Of a stretch of 64,000 bases of DNA, positions 55,129-62,727 are shown piece by piece. Within the stretch, counting starts at the first letter, position 1; every line of letters starts with the position of its first letter. The notes beneath the pieces are model-generated. The model was not told where the DNA came from. It ran no database searches and was given only the letters and a program-made list of their open reading frames with translations. The translations under genes and the position numbers were made by a program. Source of the stretch: Streptomyces violaceusniger Tu 4113 (lineage in GTDB: Bacteria > Actinomycetota > Actinomycetes > Streptomycetales > Streptomycetaceae); assembly GCF_000147815.2 (NCBI RefSeq), contig NC_015957.1:682001-746000 (forward strand), given 5' to 3'.

Positions 55129-56046
55129 ATGGGCCTTCTCATCTCCGGCTTCGACTACCGGCGCGTCCCCGTCGCCGACGGCGTGTCCCTGAACGCGGCC
55201 GTCGCGGGCTCGGGCAGCCCCCTCGTGCTGCTGCACGGCTTCCCGCAGACCCACCTGATGTGGCGGCATGTCGCCGCCGACCTCGCGGCCGACCACACCG
55301 TGATCTGCCCCGACCTGCGCGGCTACGGCGCCAGCGACAAACCGGCCGCCGATGCGGATGCCGACGCCGAAGCAGATGCCGACGCCGATGCCGACGGCGC
55401 CGCCTACGCCAAGCGCACCATGGCCGCCGACATCGTCGCCCTGGCCCGCGCCCTCGGCCATGACCGCTTCGCCCTGGCCGGGCATGACCGCGGCGCCCTG
55501 GTCGCCTTCCGGGCGGGTCTCGACCACCCTGCGGCGATCACCCATCTCGCCTGCCTGGACGTGCTGCCGACCCTCGACATGTGGGACGTGATGCGCGGCA
55601 CCACCGCCGCGGTCGGCTTCCATCTCTATCTGATGGCCCAGCCCCCGGGGCTGCCCGAACGGATGATCGCCGCCTGCCCCGACGATTTCTTCGGCCACTT
55701 CCTGGACCTGTGGGCGGGCGACCCCGACGCCATCCCCGCCGACGTCCGCACCGCCTATCTGGACGCCTGCCGCGCCGCGGTGCCCTCGATCGTGGCCGAC
55801 TACCGCGCCTCCGCCGGTGTCGACGTCGACCACGACCGGGCCGACCGGGACGCCGGGCGCCGGCTGACGATGCCGCTCACCGTGCTCCAGCAGGACTGGG
55901 GCGCCGCCCTCGGCTATGACGCGGCGGCGGTGTGGCGCGCCTGGGCCGACGACCTGAAGCACCGCACCGTGGGCTACGGCCACTTCATGGCCGAGGAGGC
56001 ACCCGCCGACATCGCCAAGCACCTGCGGGAGCTGCTCTCCCGCTAG
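55129..56046 (+). CDS. Alpha/beta hydrolase resembling fluoroacetate/haloacetate dehalogenases
   Basis: 305 aa. VLLHGFPQTHLMWRHVAADL (oxyanion/nucleotide-free HGFPQ motif), DLRGYGASDKP, nucleophile Asp in LAGHDRGALVAFR, and a C-terminal GYGHFMAEEAP with the catalytic His. The GHDRG elbow with Asp in place of Ser is the mark of haloacid dehalogenases and epoxide hydrolases. Between the RGYGASDKP loop and the cap, residues ~75-92 are a run of Asp-Ala repeats (ADADADAEADADADADG). ATG start; divergent from the SARP gene by ~95 bp. The substrate is not proven. Confidence 0.9.
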   Translation: MGLLISGFDYRRVPVADGVSLNAAVAGSGSPLVLLHGFPQTHLMWRHVAADLAADHTVICPDLRGYGASDKPAADADADAEADADADADGAAYAKRTMAADIVALARALGHDRFALAGHDRGALVAFRAGLDHPAAITHLACLDVLPTLDMWDVMRGTTAAVGFHLYLMAQPPGLPERMIAACPDDFFGHFLDLWAGDPDAIPADVRTAYLDACRAAVPSIVADYRASAGVDVDHDRADRDAGRRLTMPLTVLQQDWGAALGYDAAAVWRAWADDLKHRTVGYGHFMAEEAPADIAKHLRELLSR

Positions 56047-56079
56047 AGCCGGAGCCCCAACAGCACTAGAGCTTCGCCG

Positions 56080-56937
56080 TCACGCCGTCCGGGCGTAGTG
56101 CTCGGCGATCTCGTCGCTGGTCGTCACCCACACCCCGGGGTGGTTCACGACGTACTCCAGCGCCTGGTCCACGTACGTGTGCCGGAACGGCTGGTTGATC
56201 ACGAACGGATGCAGCACCAGGGACATCACCCGGCCGCTGGTGGCCGCGTCGGCGTAGAGCTGGTCCAACTGGTCCTTGACGATCCGGACGAAGTCCGGCC
56301 CGCTGAGGCTCTTGCCCACGAACAGCTGGACGTCGTTGACCTCGATCGAATACGGCACGCTCAGCATGCCCGGCACGTTCAGCCGGTACGGCTGGTCGTC
56401 GTTGGCCCAGTCCAGCACGTATCCCAGCCCCAGCTCGGCCAGGAGTTCCGGGGTGCGGAAGGTCTCGGTCAGGGCCGGTCCCAGCCAGCCGCGCGGCCTG
56501 CTGCCGGTGGCCTTCTCGATGGTGTCGATCACGTCGGTGAGGTAGGCGCGCTCCTCCTCGGGGGACATGTCCGCCTGGAGGACCGAGTTGTTCTTGCCGT
56601 GCGCCGCCCACACCCAGTTCCGCTCGCGGCCGGCCCGGATGATCTGGGGGTAGCGCTCGGCGACGTCGGAGTTGAGCATCACGCTCGCCCGCACCTGGTG
56701 CCGGTCCAGGCTCTCGATCAGCCGCCAGATGCCCACCCGGGGCCCGTAGTCCCGCCACCCGTAGTTCAGCGGGTCGGGCGCCAGCGCCCTGGTGTCGGCG
56801 AAGATACTGGTCGAGGGGCGGTCGACCTGGTAGTGCTCGACGTTCAGCCCGACGTAGAAGGCCACGCGGGCGCCGTCCGGCCAGTGGATCGGTTCGCGTT
56901 CGACGATGGGGCTGTAGTCGAAGAGCTGGTTGTCCAT
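56080..56937 (-). CDS. Polysaccharide deacetylase-fold protein (allantoinase PuuE-like)
   Basis: 285 aa, NodB-type fold of the carbohydrate esterase 4/PuuE group. ARVAFYVGLNVEHYQ, the region DYGPRVGIWRLIESLDRHQV, RASVMLNSDVAERYPQII, RNWVWAAHGKNNSVLQADMS (metal-binding His region) and LVLHPFVINQPFRHTYVDQA. PuuE-type proteins open allantoin without a canonical deacetylase metal site, so allantoinase-like or amidohydrolase activity is the likelier reading. ATG start; convergent with the upstream hydrolase by 34 bp. The biological substrate is unknown. Confidence 0.85.
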   Translation of the reverse strand: MDNQLFDYSPIVEREPIHWPDGARVAFYVGLNVEHYQVDRPSTSIFADTRALAPDPLNYGWRDYGPRVGIWRLIESLDRHQVRASVMLNSDVAERYPQIIRAGRERNWVWAAHGKNNSVLQADMSPEEERAYLTDVIDTIEKATGSRPRGWLGPALTETFRTPELLAELGLGYVLDWANDDQPYRLNVPGMLSVPYSIEVNDVQLFVGKSLSGPDFVRIVKDQLDQLYADAATSGRVMSLVLHPFVINQPFRHTYVDQALEYVVNHPGVWVTTSDEIAEHYARTA

Positions 56938-57179
56938 CAGAGCTCACCTCATAGGTGCGGTGCGGCGGTTCGGTTCGGTTCGCTTGATGGGCATCGTGAA
57001 ACCCTCACATCAGTGAGAAGGTCAAGCGGGGGCCTCGCATGCGGGGGCTTCGCTGCGGGGCTTCGCATGAGGAGTGGCCTCGCGAGCTGAGAGACTGCGT
57101 CGGCGTATCCCGCTGTGCTGTGAGTGCCACGAGTGACGTGCGTGCCAGCAGTGCCATGAGTGCCATGAGGAAGGACGTC

Positions 57180-57890
57180 ATGACGCCGCCCATCGAGCTT
57201 CCGCCACCGCCGCCCGGCCCGGACGAGCGGCCGTGGAAGGACCGCGCCGGGTTGCTGGAGGAGCGGGCGCGGGCGATGGGGGCGCTGGCGCGCTGGTACC
57301 TGGCGCCACATCGGGCGCTGCTGCTGTGGCTGTCCACGCTCGTCTTCGCGCTGGGGTGGAGCCTCGCGGTCTCGGGGTTCCAGTTCCTGGTGAAGGGCGA
57401 GATCATCGAGCACGTGCTGGGCGTGATCTTCCTGGGTCTCGCCCTGGGCGCCACGGTCCCCTCCAGCCTCGGGGTGGCCTCGGGCATCCGGCGCGACGTC
57501 TTCGTGGGCGCGTGCCTCCGCGACTGGGCGGAGCTGGAGCGTGACCCCCGGACGCTGCCGCACTGGCGAGTCTCCGGCGGCGCGCTCCTCTGGCTGGGCC
57601 CGTCCATCGTGCTGACCTGCCTCGGGCTGGCGCTGGGCGGGTTCGCCGTCTTCGCGGACATCGGTACGGAGAGCTTCGGCACCGTCGCCGGTATCGGCAT
57701 CGTCTTCGCGGTCGCCGGGGCGCTCGGCATGGCCAAGGCGATCGACTACTACCGCCTGGTCAGCCGCGAACTCCGCCCCGACACCGGCGTTCCGGATACC
57801 CACGGCCGGGATGCCTGCGCCCCGGACGCGCCCGGTCCCGGCTCCCCCTACGACGACGGCTTCTGTGACGACGGCTTCTGCAGTGACTGA
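57180..57890 (+). CDS. Multi-pass membrane protein, unknown function
   Basis: 236 aa. The N-terminus is Pro-rich (MTPPIELPPPPPGPDERPW), then four hydrophobic segments: ALLLWLSTLVFALGWSLAVS, HVLGVIFLGLALGATVP, LLWLGPSIVLTCLGLALGGF and GTVAGIGIVFAVAGALGMA. The C-terminus is acidic and Cys-containing (DDGFCDDGFCSD). The start is ATG 57180, since AGGAAGGA lies 4 nt upstream; upstream in-frame starts are weaker. Its 3' end overlaps the convergent next gene by 43 bp. Confidence 0.78.
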   Translation: MTPPIELPPPPPGPDERPWKDRAGLLEERARAMGALARWYLAPHRALLLWLSTLVFALGWSLAVSGFQFLVKGEIIEHVLGVIFLGLALGATVPSSLGVASGIRRDVFVGACLRDWAELERDPRTLPHWRVSGGALLWLGPSIVLTCLGLALGGFAVFADIGTESFGTVAGIGIVFAVAGALGMAKAIDYYRLVSRELRPDTGVPDTHGRDACAPDAPGPGSPYDDGFCDDGFCSD

Positions 57891-58180
57891 AAGCGGTGCC
57901 GCAGTTCCTCGTACCGCTCGTTCGGGCTCTCCCCGCGCTGCTTGGCCGTCTCCTCGATGCGGGTCAGCAGCTGCCTGATCCGCACGGCGTCCATATAGGC
58001 GTCGCGCTCCAGTTTCTTGTACGCGGCGGCGGCGGGCCCCTTGTGGTCGTCCGGGTCGACCGACTGCTTCAGGTGGCCGAGACGCTCGATCTGTTCCTCG
58101 AGGTAACTGAGCATTCCCTCAAGGTCTTTGATGAGATGCGACAGATCCTGGTCCGATACGGACAGTTTGTCATTACTCAT
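57848..58180 (-). CDS. Helical hypothetical protein (WXG100-like architecture)
   Basis: 110 aa, almost all helical and charged: VSDQDLSHLIKDLEGMLSYL, EEQIERLGHLKQSVDPDDHK, then KLERDAYMDAVRIRQLLTRI. Two long amphipathic helices joined by a short turn recall WXG100/ESAT-6-like proteins, but the WxG motif is absent. The start is ATG 58180 (MSNDKLSVSD). The last 14 codons overlap the convergent membrane-protein gene. No secretion locus is seen nearby. Confidence 0.65.
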   Translation of the reverse strand: MSNDKLSVSDQDLSHLIKDLEGMLSYLEEQIERLGHLKQSVDPDDHKGPAAAAYKKLERDAYMDAVRIRQLLTRIEETAKQRGESPNERYEELRHRFQSLQKPSSQKPSS

Positions 58181-58280
58181 GTTCCACCGTCTCTGCCATC
58201 CTCCCATCGGCCCAGTCGCGGGATGATCGTGCCATGACCGGGGCCGGTGTGGAGAGCCACCCGGAGTTTCTTACCGGAGG

Positions 58281-59117
58281 TCAGTCCGGCAGGACCGTGT
58301 CCGGGGGCAATTCGATGCAAAAGTCCGCCGCGAGAACGCCCAGCACCTCGTCGTTGTCGGCGAGTTGGCGCTCCTTACGGGTGCCGTCGCAGCCGGTCTC
58401 GACGAGGGTCCGCCCGGACAGGGAGAGATGGCGGTCCGGGGTGGCGCGCTGGACGTAGAGGCTGTGCTGGAAGGGCGAGCGCGGGCTGGTGGCGACGTAC
58501 CAGTTGATCACCACGTAGTCGGACGCGTGGCAGGGCTCCCGGGTGAAGGCGTACTGGTCCTGCCAGGAGCCGTCGAGGAACGCCTGGAACACCCACAGGT
58601 CCTCCAGCCCGCCGGGGTACGGCTCGCGGACGTAGCGATGGCGCCGGGTGCCGTCGTGGAACTCGGTGCCGGCCACGAGCGGCACGGCCTCCAGGAGGCT
58701 GCCGATGCTGCCGAAGCCCACATCGGCCACATAACGCCGCTCCTCGCCCGGGATCTCGACCAGCAGCAGCATGTGCGTACGCGGACGGACCGCCCCCGGG
58801 GCCGCTCCGACCCGGACCCGGCCGGAGAGGCCGGTGACGCCGAAGCCGAGGGCGGTGAGGGCGGCGGTCAGCAGCGTGTTGTGCTCGTAGCAGTAACCGC
58901 CGCGCCGACCGCGGACCAGCTTGGCCTCGAGGTCGGGGAGGGCGAGGGAGGGGGCCGAGCCGAGGACGGGCTCGAGGTTTTCGAACGGGATGGACATGAG
59001 GTGTGCCCGATGCACCGCCCGCAGCGTCTCCGCGGTGGGCACGGGGCGCCGGTCGCCGGTCCAGCCGATACGGGCCAGATAGGCGTCAAGATCGAGGTCG
59101 GTGCGGGTCGGTTCCAT
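58281..59117 (-). CDS. Arylamine N-acetyltransferase
   Basis: 278 aa of the NAT family; it transfers acetyl from acetyl-CoA to arylamines or hydrazines. The catalytic triad is complete: C76 (RGRRGGYCYEHN), H115 (RTHMLLLV) and D132 (RYVADVGFG). MSIPFENLEP, the conserved N-terminal region, is also present. Relatives (e.g. RifF) also close amide macrocycles, so an antibiotic-related role is possible but nothing nearby supports it. The start is ATG 59117 (MEPTRTDLDLDAYLARIGW). Confidence 0.95.
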   Translation of the reverse strand: MEPTRTDLDLDAYLARIGWTGDRRPVPTAETLRAVHRAHLMSIPFENLEPVLGSAPSLALPDLEAKLVRGRRGGYCYEHNTLLTAALTALGFGVTGLSGRVRVGAAPGAVRPRTHMLLLVEIPGEERRYVADVGFGSIGSLLEAVPLVAGTEFHDGTRRHRYVREPYPGGLEDLWVFQAFLDGSWQDQYAFTREPCHASDYVVINWYVATSPRSPFQHSLYVQRATPDRHLSLSGRTLVETGCDGTRKERQLADNDEVLGVLAADFCIELPPDTVLPD

Positions 59118-59199
59118 ACCGCCGACCGTAACGCCGCGGCCCCGGCACCGGCCTCCGCTCATGGTGGGGGGCGCACCTGGTCCCCTGGACGTAGGTCCG

Positions 59200-59412
59200 T
59201 TAGGCCTTCGGGGCCGCCGCGAGGTGATCGAGCTGGCCCGCCTTGATGGACCGGAGCAGGGCTCCCAGCTTCACGGGGGTCGTGGCGAGGACGGTGCGGG
59301 GGTCGTCGCTCTCGCGGAGGGCGACGGCCGTGCCTATGAGGGCGAGTTCTATGCAGGAGTTTCCGTCCCCCGCGCCGGAGTAGGAAGACTTGCGCCAGTT
59401 GGCCTCGGACAT
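59200..59412 (-). CDS. DUF397 domain protein
   Basis: 70 aa, MSEANWRKSSYSGAGDGNSC, then IELALIGTAVALRESDDPRT, a typical DUF397 protein. Such proteins are usually encoded next to an XRE regulator with DUF5753 and, in Streptomyces, act as its partner or antagonist, in some cases in development (WhiJ/BldB-like pairs). It lies 10 bp after the XRE gene on the same strand with SD GAGGG. Start ATG 59412. Confidence 0.93.
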   Translation of the reverse strand: MSEANWRKSSYSGAGDGNSCIELALIGTAVALRESDDPRTVLATTPVKLGALLRSIKAGQLDHLAAAPKA

Positions 59413-59422
59413 TCTTTCGCCC

Positions 59423-60274
59423 TCACATCTGTTGAACGGTCTCGCGGATGAAGTCACGTGACTCCTTCTCTGACAACGCCAGCTCTTCGGTCCGGTCCAT
59501 GACCGCCCGGTAGTTCAGAAGCTGGGACTCCCCGTCGAGGAACGCCGCGTCCTGCGCGACGTCGAGTTGAACGGTATCCAACTGCGGCACGGGGCCTGTG
59601 GCGTAGGTGACGGAGATGCCGGCGACGTGGAATCCTCCGGCCCCGATCGGGACGACCCGAACGGAGACGTTCGGGCGGTCCGAGGACTCCAGCAGGCTGT
59701 CGAGCTGCGCGCGGATCACGCGCTGATCGCCGAACCGTACGCGGAGCGCCGTCTCATGGATGATGAATGTGCAGGGCGGCGGGTCGTCCAGGTCCAGGAT
59801 GTCCCGGCGTTTCATGCGGTGGGAGAGTCTTCGGCGGAGCTCCGTGGGAGACCAGCCGGGGACGGCCGTGCTCAGTACCGACCGGGCGTAGTCCTCGGTC
59901 TGCAGGAGTCCGGGGATGTGCATCAGCTCCACGACGCGCAGGCTCGTGGCGAAGTACTCCAGTTCCGCCAGATCGAGACCGGCGGCGCCGAGCGTCCCCC
60001 GGTACTCCTCCCACCACCCACGCTTGCGCTCGGTCGCCATCGCGACCAGCGCGTCGACGTATGCCTTGTCCGGGCAGACGTAGTTGGCGGCGAGTGTGCG
60101 TACGCGCTCTTCGCTGACGCCGAACCGGGCCAGTTCCATGTTGGTGACGTGCGAGCGATTGGTGCCCAGCCGGTCGGCCGCTTCCTGGATGGTGAGACCC
60201 GCGTGCTCGCGCATCCTCCGAAGCTCCGTGCCAAGTCGGCGTTGACGTGCCGTGATGGTGGTCCTCGAAGCCAT
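59423..60274 (-). CDS. XRE-family regulator with DUF5753 domain
   Basis: 283 aa. The N-terminal HTH (residues ~13-68) reads LGTELRRMREHAGLTIQEAA and DRLGTNRSHVTNMELARFGV. The C-terminal DUF5753 (~85-275) includes VVELMHIPGLLQTEDYARSV and FIIHETALRVRFGD. This architecture belongs to the large Streptomyces group of WhiJ-like regulators, typically paired with a DUF397 gene and an ATPase. ATG start; the divergent ATPase lies 189 bp away. Confidence 0.95.
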   Translation of the reverse strand: MASRTTITARQRRLGTELRRMREHAGLTIQEAADRLGTNRSHVTNMELARFGVSEERVRTLAANYVCPDKAYVDALVAMATERKRGWWEEYRGTLGAAGLDLAELEYFATSLRVVELMHIPGLLQTEDYARSVLSTAVPGWSPTELRRRLSHRMKRRDILDLDDPPPCTFIIHETALRVRFGDQRVIRAQLDSLLESSDRPNVSVRVVPIGAGGFHVAGISVTYATGPVPQLDTVQLDVAQDAAFLDGESQLLNYRAVMDRTEELALSEKESRDFIRETVQQM

Positions 60275-60336
60275 GCCTGCCTTCCTCGTGGGTCGTCACC
60301 CAGTGTGGCGCGTGGCCACGAATGGGTCTATCTACT

Positions 60337-60367
60337 CACTAATTTCGGCGATCTGGTGGCACTAGTT
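60337..60367. promoter_or_regulatory. CACTARTT direct repeats between XRE and ATPase genes
   Basis: CACTAATT (60337-60344) and CACTAGTT (60360-60367) are 8-bp direct repeats whose starts lie 23 bp apart, with flanking TTAGGTGA/TCACTAA partial symmetry, in the divergent spacer. They are plausible operators for the XRE protein. Confidence 0.35.
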
Positions 60368-60463
60368 AGGTGACGGCCTCTACCGTAGGTGTCGTTTCCG
60401 CTACTGCGCGTTGATCGCCGTAACGGTACGCGCGCTGTCGGCCCCCTCACAGGGAGTTGCCCC

Positions 60464-60934
60464 ATGGATTCCGATCACGAGTCCGACGACCGTCCCCCAC
60501 GCCGCCCGCCCGTTCCCTCGAGGGACCCGTACGTCTACACCCTCCAGAGCAGCCGCCACGCGACCTCCCCCAAGGTCTGCCGGGACTTCGTGGCCTGCGT
60601 TCTGAACTCCGTGGGGCAGGAGGAACTGGTCGACACGGCGACGCTGTGCACCTCGGAGCTGGCGACCAACGCGTTTCTGCACGCCGAGGGCGACTCCCTG
60701 ATGCTGCGTGTGGTGATCGAGCCGCCGCGCTTCCGCGTCCTGGTCTACGACGCCTCCGCCGAACTCCCCACCGGGGCACGCCTGCCCGAGGGCGATCGTC
60801 TCCGCGGCCGCGGCCTCGGACTGGTGGCGGCCCTGGCCGACGCGTGGGGGACGGCGGAGGGGGACACGGTCGGGACGTACGCGAAGGGGGTCTGGTTCGA
60901 ACTCGCGGGCAAGGCGGAGGGCGACGAGGATTAA
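60464..60934 (+). CDS. Anti-sigma-factor-like ATP-binding protein
   Basis: 156 aa, HATPase/RsbW-like fold: VDTATLCTSELATNAFLHA (N-box), FRVLVYDASAELP (the G1 Asp-Gly motif is altered to DASAEL), RGRGLGLVAALADAWGT (G2). The first ~35 residues are Pro/Arg-rich. It is the third member of the XRE-DUF397-ATPase set often seen in Streptomyces. SD AGGGAG; start ATG 60464. The changed G1 motif makes kinase activity less certain than binding. Confidence 0.88.
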   Translation: MDSDHESDDRPPRRPPVPSRDPYVYTLQSSRHATSPKVCRDFVACVLNSVGQEELVDTATLCTSELATNAFLHAEGDSLMLRVVIEPPRFRVLVYDASAELPTGARLPEGDRLRGRGLGLVAALADAWGTAEGDTVGTYAKGVWFELAGKAEGDED

Positions 60935-60993
60935 CCTCGGCGTTTTATGGTCGCGGGACCTTCGGCACCGTTTTCCTCACCGCTCGGCTTTCC

Positions 60994-62403
60994 TCACCGC
61001 TTGGCTTTGGAGTCCATGAAAGTCAGCGGAAATGTCTCGCCGGACTCCGCGTAACGGTGGAACCGGCTCGCCCAGGACGGCTCCCGAAGGGCTCGGACCT
61101 GGGTGCGGGGCAGGGCCATGTGCACATCGCGGGCGCCGTTCTGGTCGGCAGGGGTCGGCGCTATGTGCACGGTCGAGGGAATGGGGGTCGAGGTGAAGTC
61201 GTACCAGAAGGGGGCGCCCTGGCCGAAATCGATGCGGTAGAAGGGGAGTTTCGACCAGTTGTTGATCGCGATGGTGCCGTCGAACGCGTCCAGGGCCATG
61301 GTGGTCATGACGCGCTTGAAGCGTCCCGCATCGCGTTCGGCGCAGAGGAATGCCGTTTCCTCGCGGATCCTCTCCTCCGTGTTCATGGCATGGCCCGCGC
61401 GGACCGCCGCGGCGACCTCGCCGAGAGGACGGGAGCGCAGTTCGGCCGCGGTCATTCCGGGCCGGGTGTTGGTGACGGCGTTGCCCCAGTAGTCATCCGG
61501 TACGGCTTCGCCGGCGGACGAACGGAAGTCGGCGATGAGGCCGAGCCTTTCCTCGCTCGCGTCGGGGCGGTCACGCAATTCGCCGAGCACTTTCCACAGA
61601 TGGGCGGTCAGCGCGTCATTGGTCGACACCCACCGCTCCGTGCCCGCGAGGTCGGCCATCGCGGTGTCCTTCATGGTGGCCAGTTCGGTGGCAGTGAAGC
61701 GGGTGGTCACCGTCGTCACATTGCCGAGGCTGCCCATCACGGTGCGGCCGATGAAGGCGGCCTTCTGGCCTCGCCCGGTGACCGTGAGATGGGCGCCGCC
61801 CGTACGGGTGTCACCTGTGGCCAAGGCGCCGAGCGTGTCGATGACGCCGCGGTCGTGGCTGGGTTTGGCGTATCCGAGGCCCCGGTGCTCGTTCACCCAG
61901 CTCTCCAGGAAGCTCATATAGCTGGACCCGTCGGCCACGGCGTGGTTCATCGTGAGGCCCAGGATGGAGCCCCCGCCCTTCATATGGGTGAGTTTCACCG
62001 TGAAAAGCGGCGTATCGTGGTCAACCACCCAGAACGGCATGGCGTGACTGAGATGGCGCTCCAGCCCCTTTTTCGCCGTATGCCGAGGCCCGTAGTCCGG
62101 CATGGGCTCGGATGCGTATGCCTCGACGAAGCGCACACCGCCATCGTCGCAGAGCACACTGAGACCGCCGTCGGAATCCCTCTTCATGCGGCCGGAAAGG
62201 ATCGGGAAGTTGCGCAATGTCCTGGTGAGGGAGGCGCGGAGCGCCTCGCCGTCGAGCGTCTCCCGATAGAAAAAGGCACGCGGTGTATAGATCGGACCGA
62301 TGAGCATGTCGTAGACGCTCAGCCGTAGGCGGTCACCGCTCGCTTCTCCGGCGCGCACGGTGAACGTTCGCTTGGCGCCGCTCTCGGTGGCGGATGCCGT
62401 CAT
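60994..62403 (-). CDS. BAHD-like acyltransferase (HXXXD/DFGXG)
   Basis: 469 aa from ATG 62403 (GTG 62409 would add two residues). Two diagnostic motifs are in the right places: H154-x3-D158 in TMNHAVADGSS, and D392FGQG396 in RIDFGQGAPFW, as in the plant/fungal BAHD family (PF02458), where the His deprotonates the acceptor and the acyl donor is a CoA thioester. N-terminal RLRLSVYDMLIGPIYTPRAF is also BAHD-like. No substrate gene is adjacent. Bacterial members are few. It is followed on the - strand by the ATPase gene's 3' end, so it is a single transcription unit. Confidence 0.8.
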   Translation of the reverse strand: MTASATESGAKRTFTVRAGEASGDRLRLSVYDMLIGPIYTPRAFFYRETLDGEALRASLTRTLRNFPILSGRMKRDSDGGLSVLCDDGGVRFVEAYASEPMPDYGPRHTAKKGLERHLSHAMPFWVVDHDTPLFTVKLTHMKGGGSILGLTMNHAVADGSSYMSFLESWVNEHRGLGYAKPSHDRGVIDTLGALATGDTRTGGAHLTVTGRGQKAAFIGRTVMGSLGNVTTVTTRFTATELATMKDTAMADLAGTERWVSTNDALTAHLWKVLGELRDRPDASEERLGLIADFRSSAGEAVPDDYWGNAVTNTRPGMTAAELRSRPLGEVAAAVRAGHAMNTEERIREETAFLCAERDAGRFKRVMTTMALDAFDGTIAINNWSKLPFYRIDFGQGAPFWYDFTSTPIPSTVHIAPTPADQNGARDVHMALPRTQVRALREPSWASRFHRYAESGETFPLTFMDSKAKR

Positions 62404-62558
62404 ACTCACACGCTCTTTCGTCGGGACCGAACACGCTGTCGCGTCGACGCGTCGACCCTAACGCCCCGGTCGCGAGCGGCCTCATGCACCGGAGCCGGGT
62501 TTAGGGAAATTCCGCACCTTCCGTTCGGCCTCGATCTTTCTCGGCGGTCGTGGCCGTG

Positions 62559-62727
62559 TTAGGCCCTGCCGTCAAAGGGGGCGCCCTGCTCCCGACGCCT
62601 GGCACGGCCGCTCGCCGCGTTGTCGCATCACCCGAGTACGCCCAGTACGGGGGCGACGCTCCGCCTTGCGATCGACCGCACCAGCCGCCGCTCGCGGCCG
62701 GGCGCCCCCTTTGACGACAGACCCTAA
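62559..62727. mobile_element. 169-bp MITE-like foldback element
   Basis: Terminal inverted repeats of 28 bp (62559-62586 and 62700-62727) match at 25 positions and share the block CGTCAAAGGGGGCGCCC. The element has no coding capacity, and its interior is itself partly palindromic. Ends read TTAG...CTAA, fitting the YTAR target type of some IS5-group elements. It fills most of the gap 62404-62723; the rest of that gap shows no gene. Similar sequence seems widespread in Streptomyces, from memory only. Confidence 0.75.

Noticed and set aside
55033..56022. N-terminal extension of the SARP frame to 56022
   Set aside because: It is antisense to the dehalogenase-like gene and shows no homology. The regulator starts at MRVGFGVLGP.
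57848..58180. True ESX/WXG100 substrate
   Set aside because: No WxG motif and no EccC-type gene nearby. Kept only as a helical hypothetical protein.
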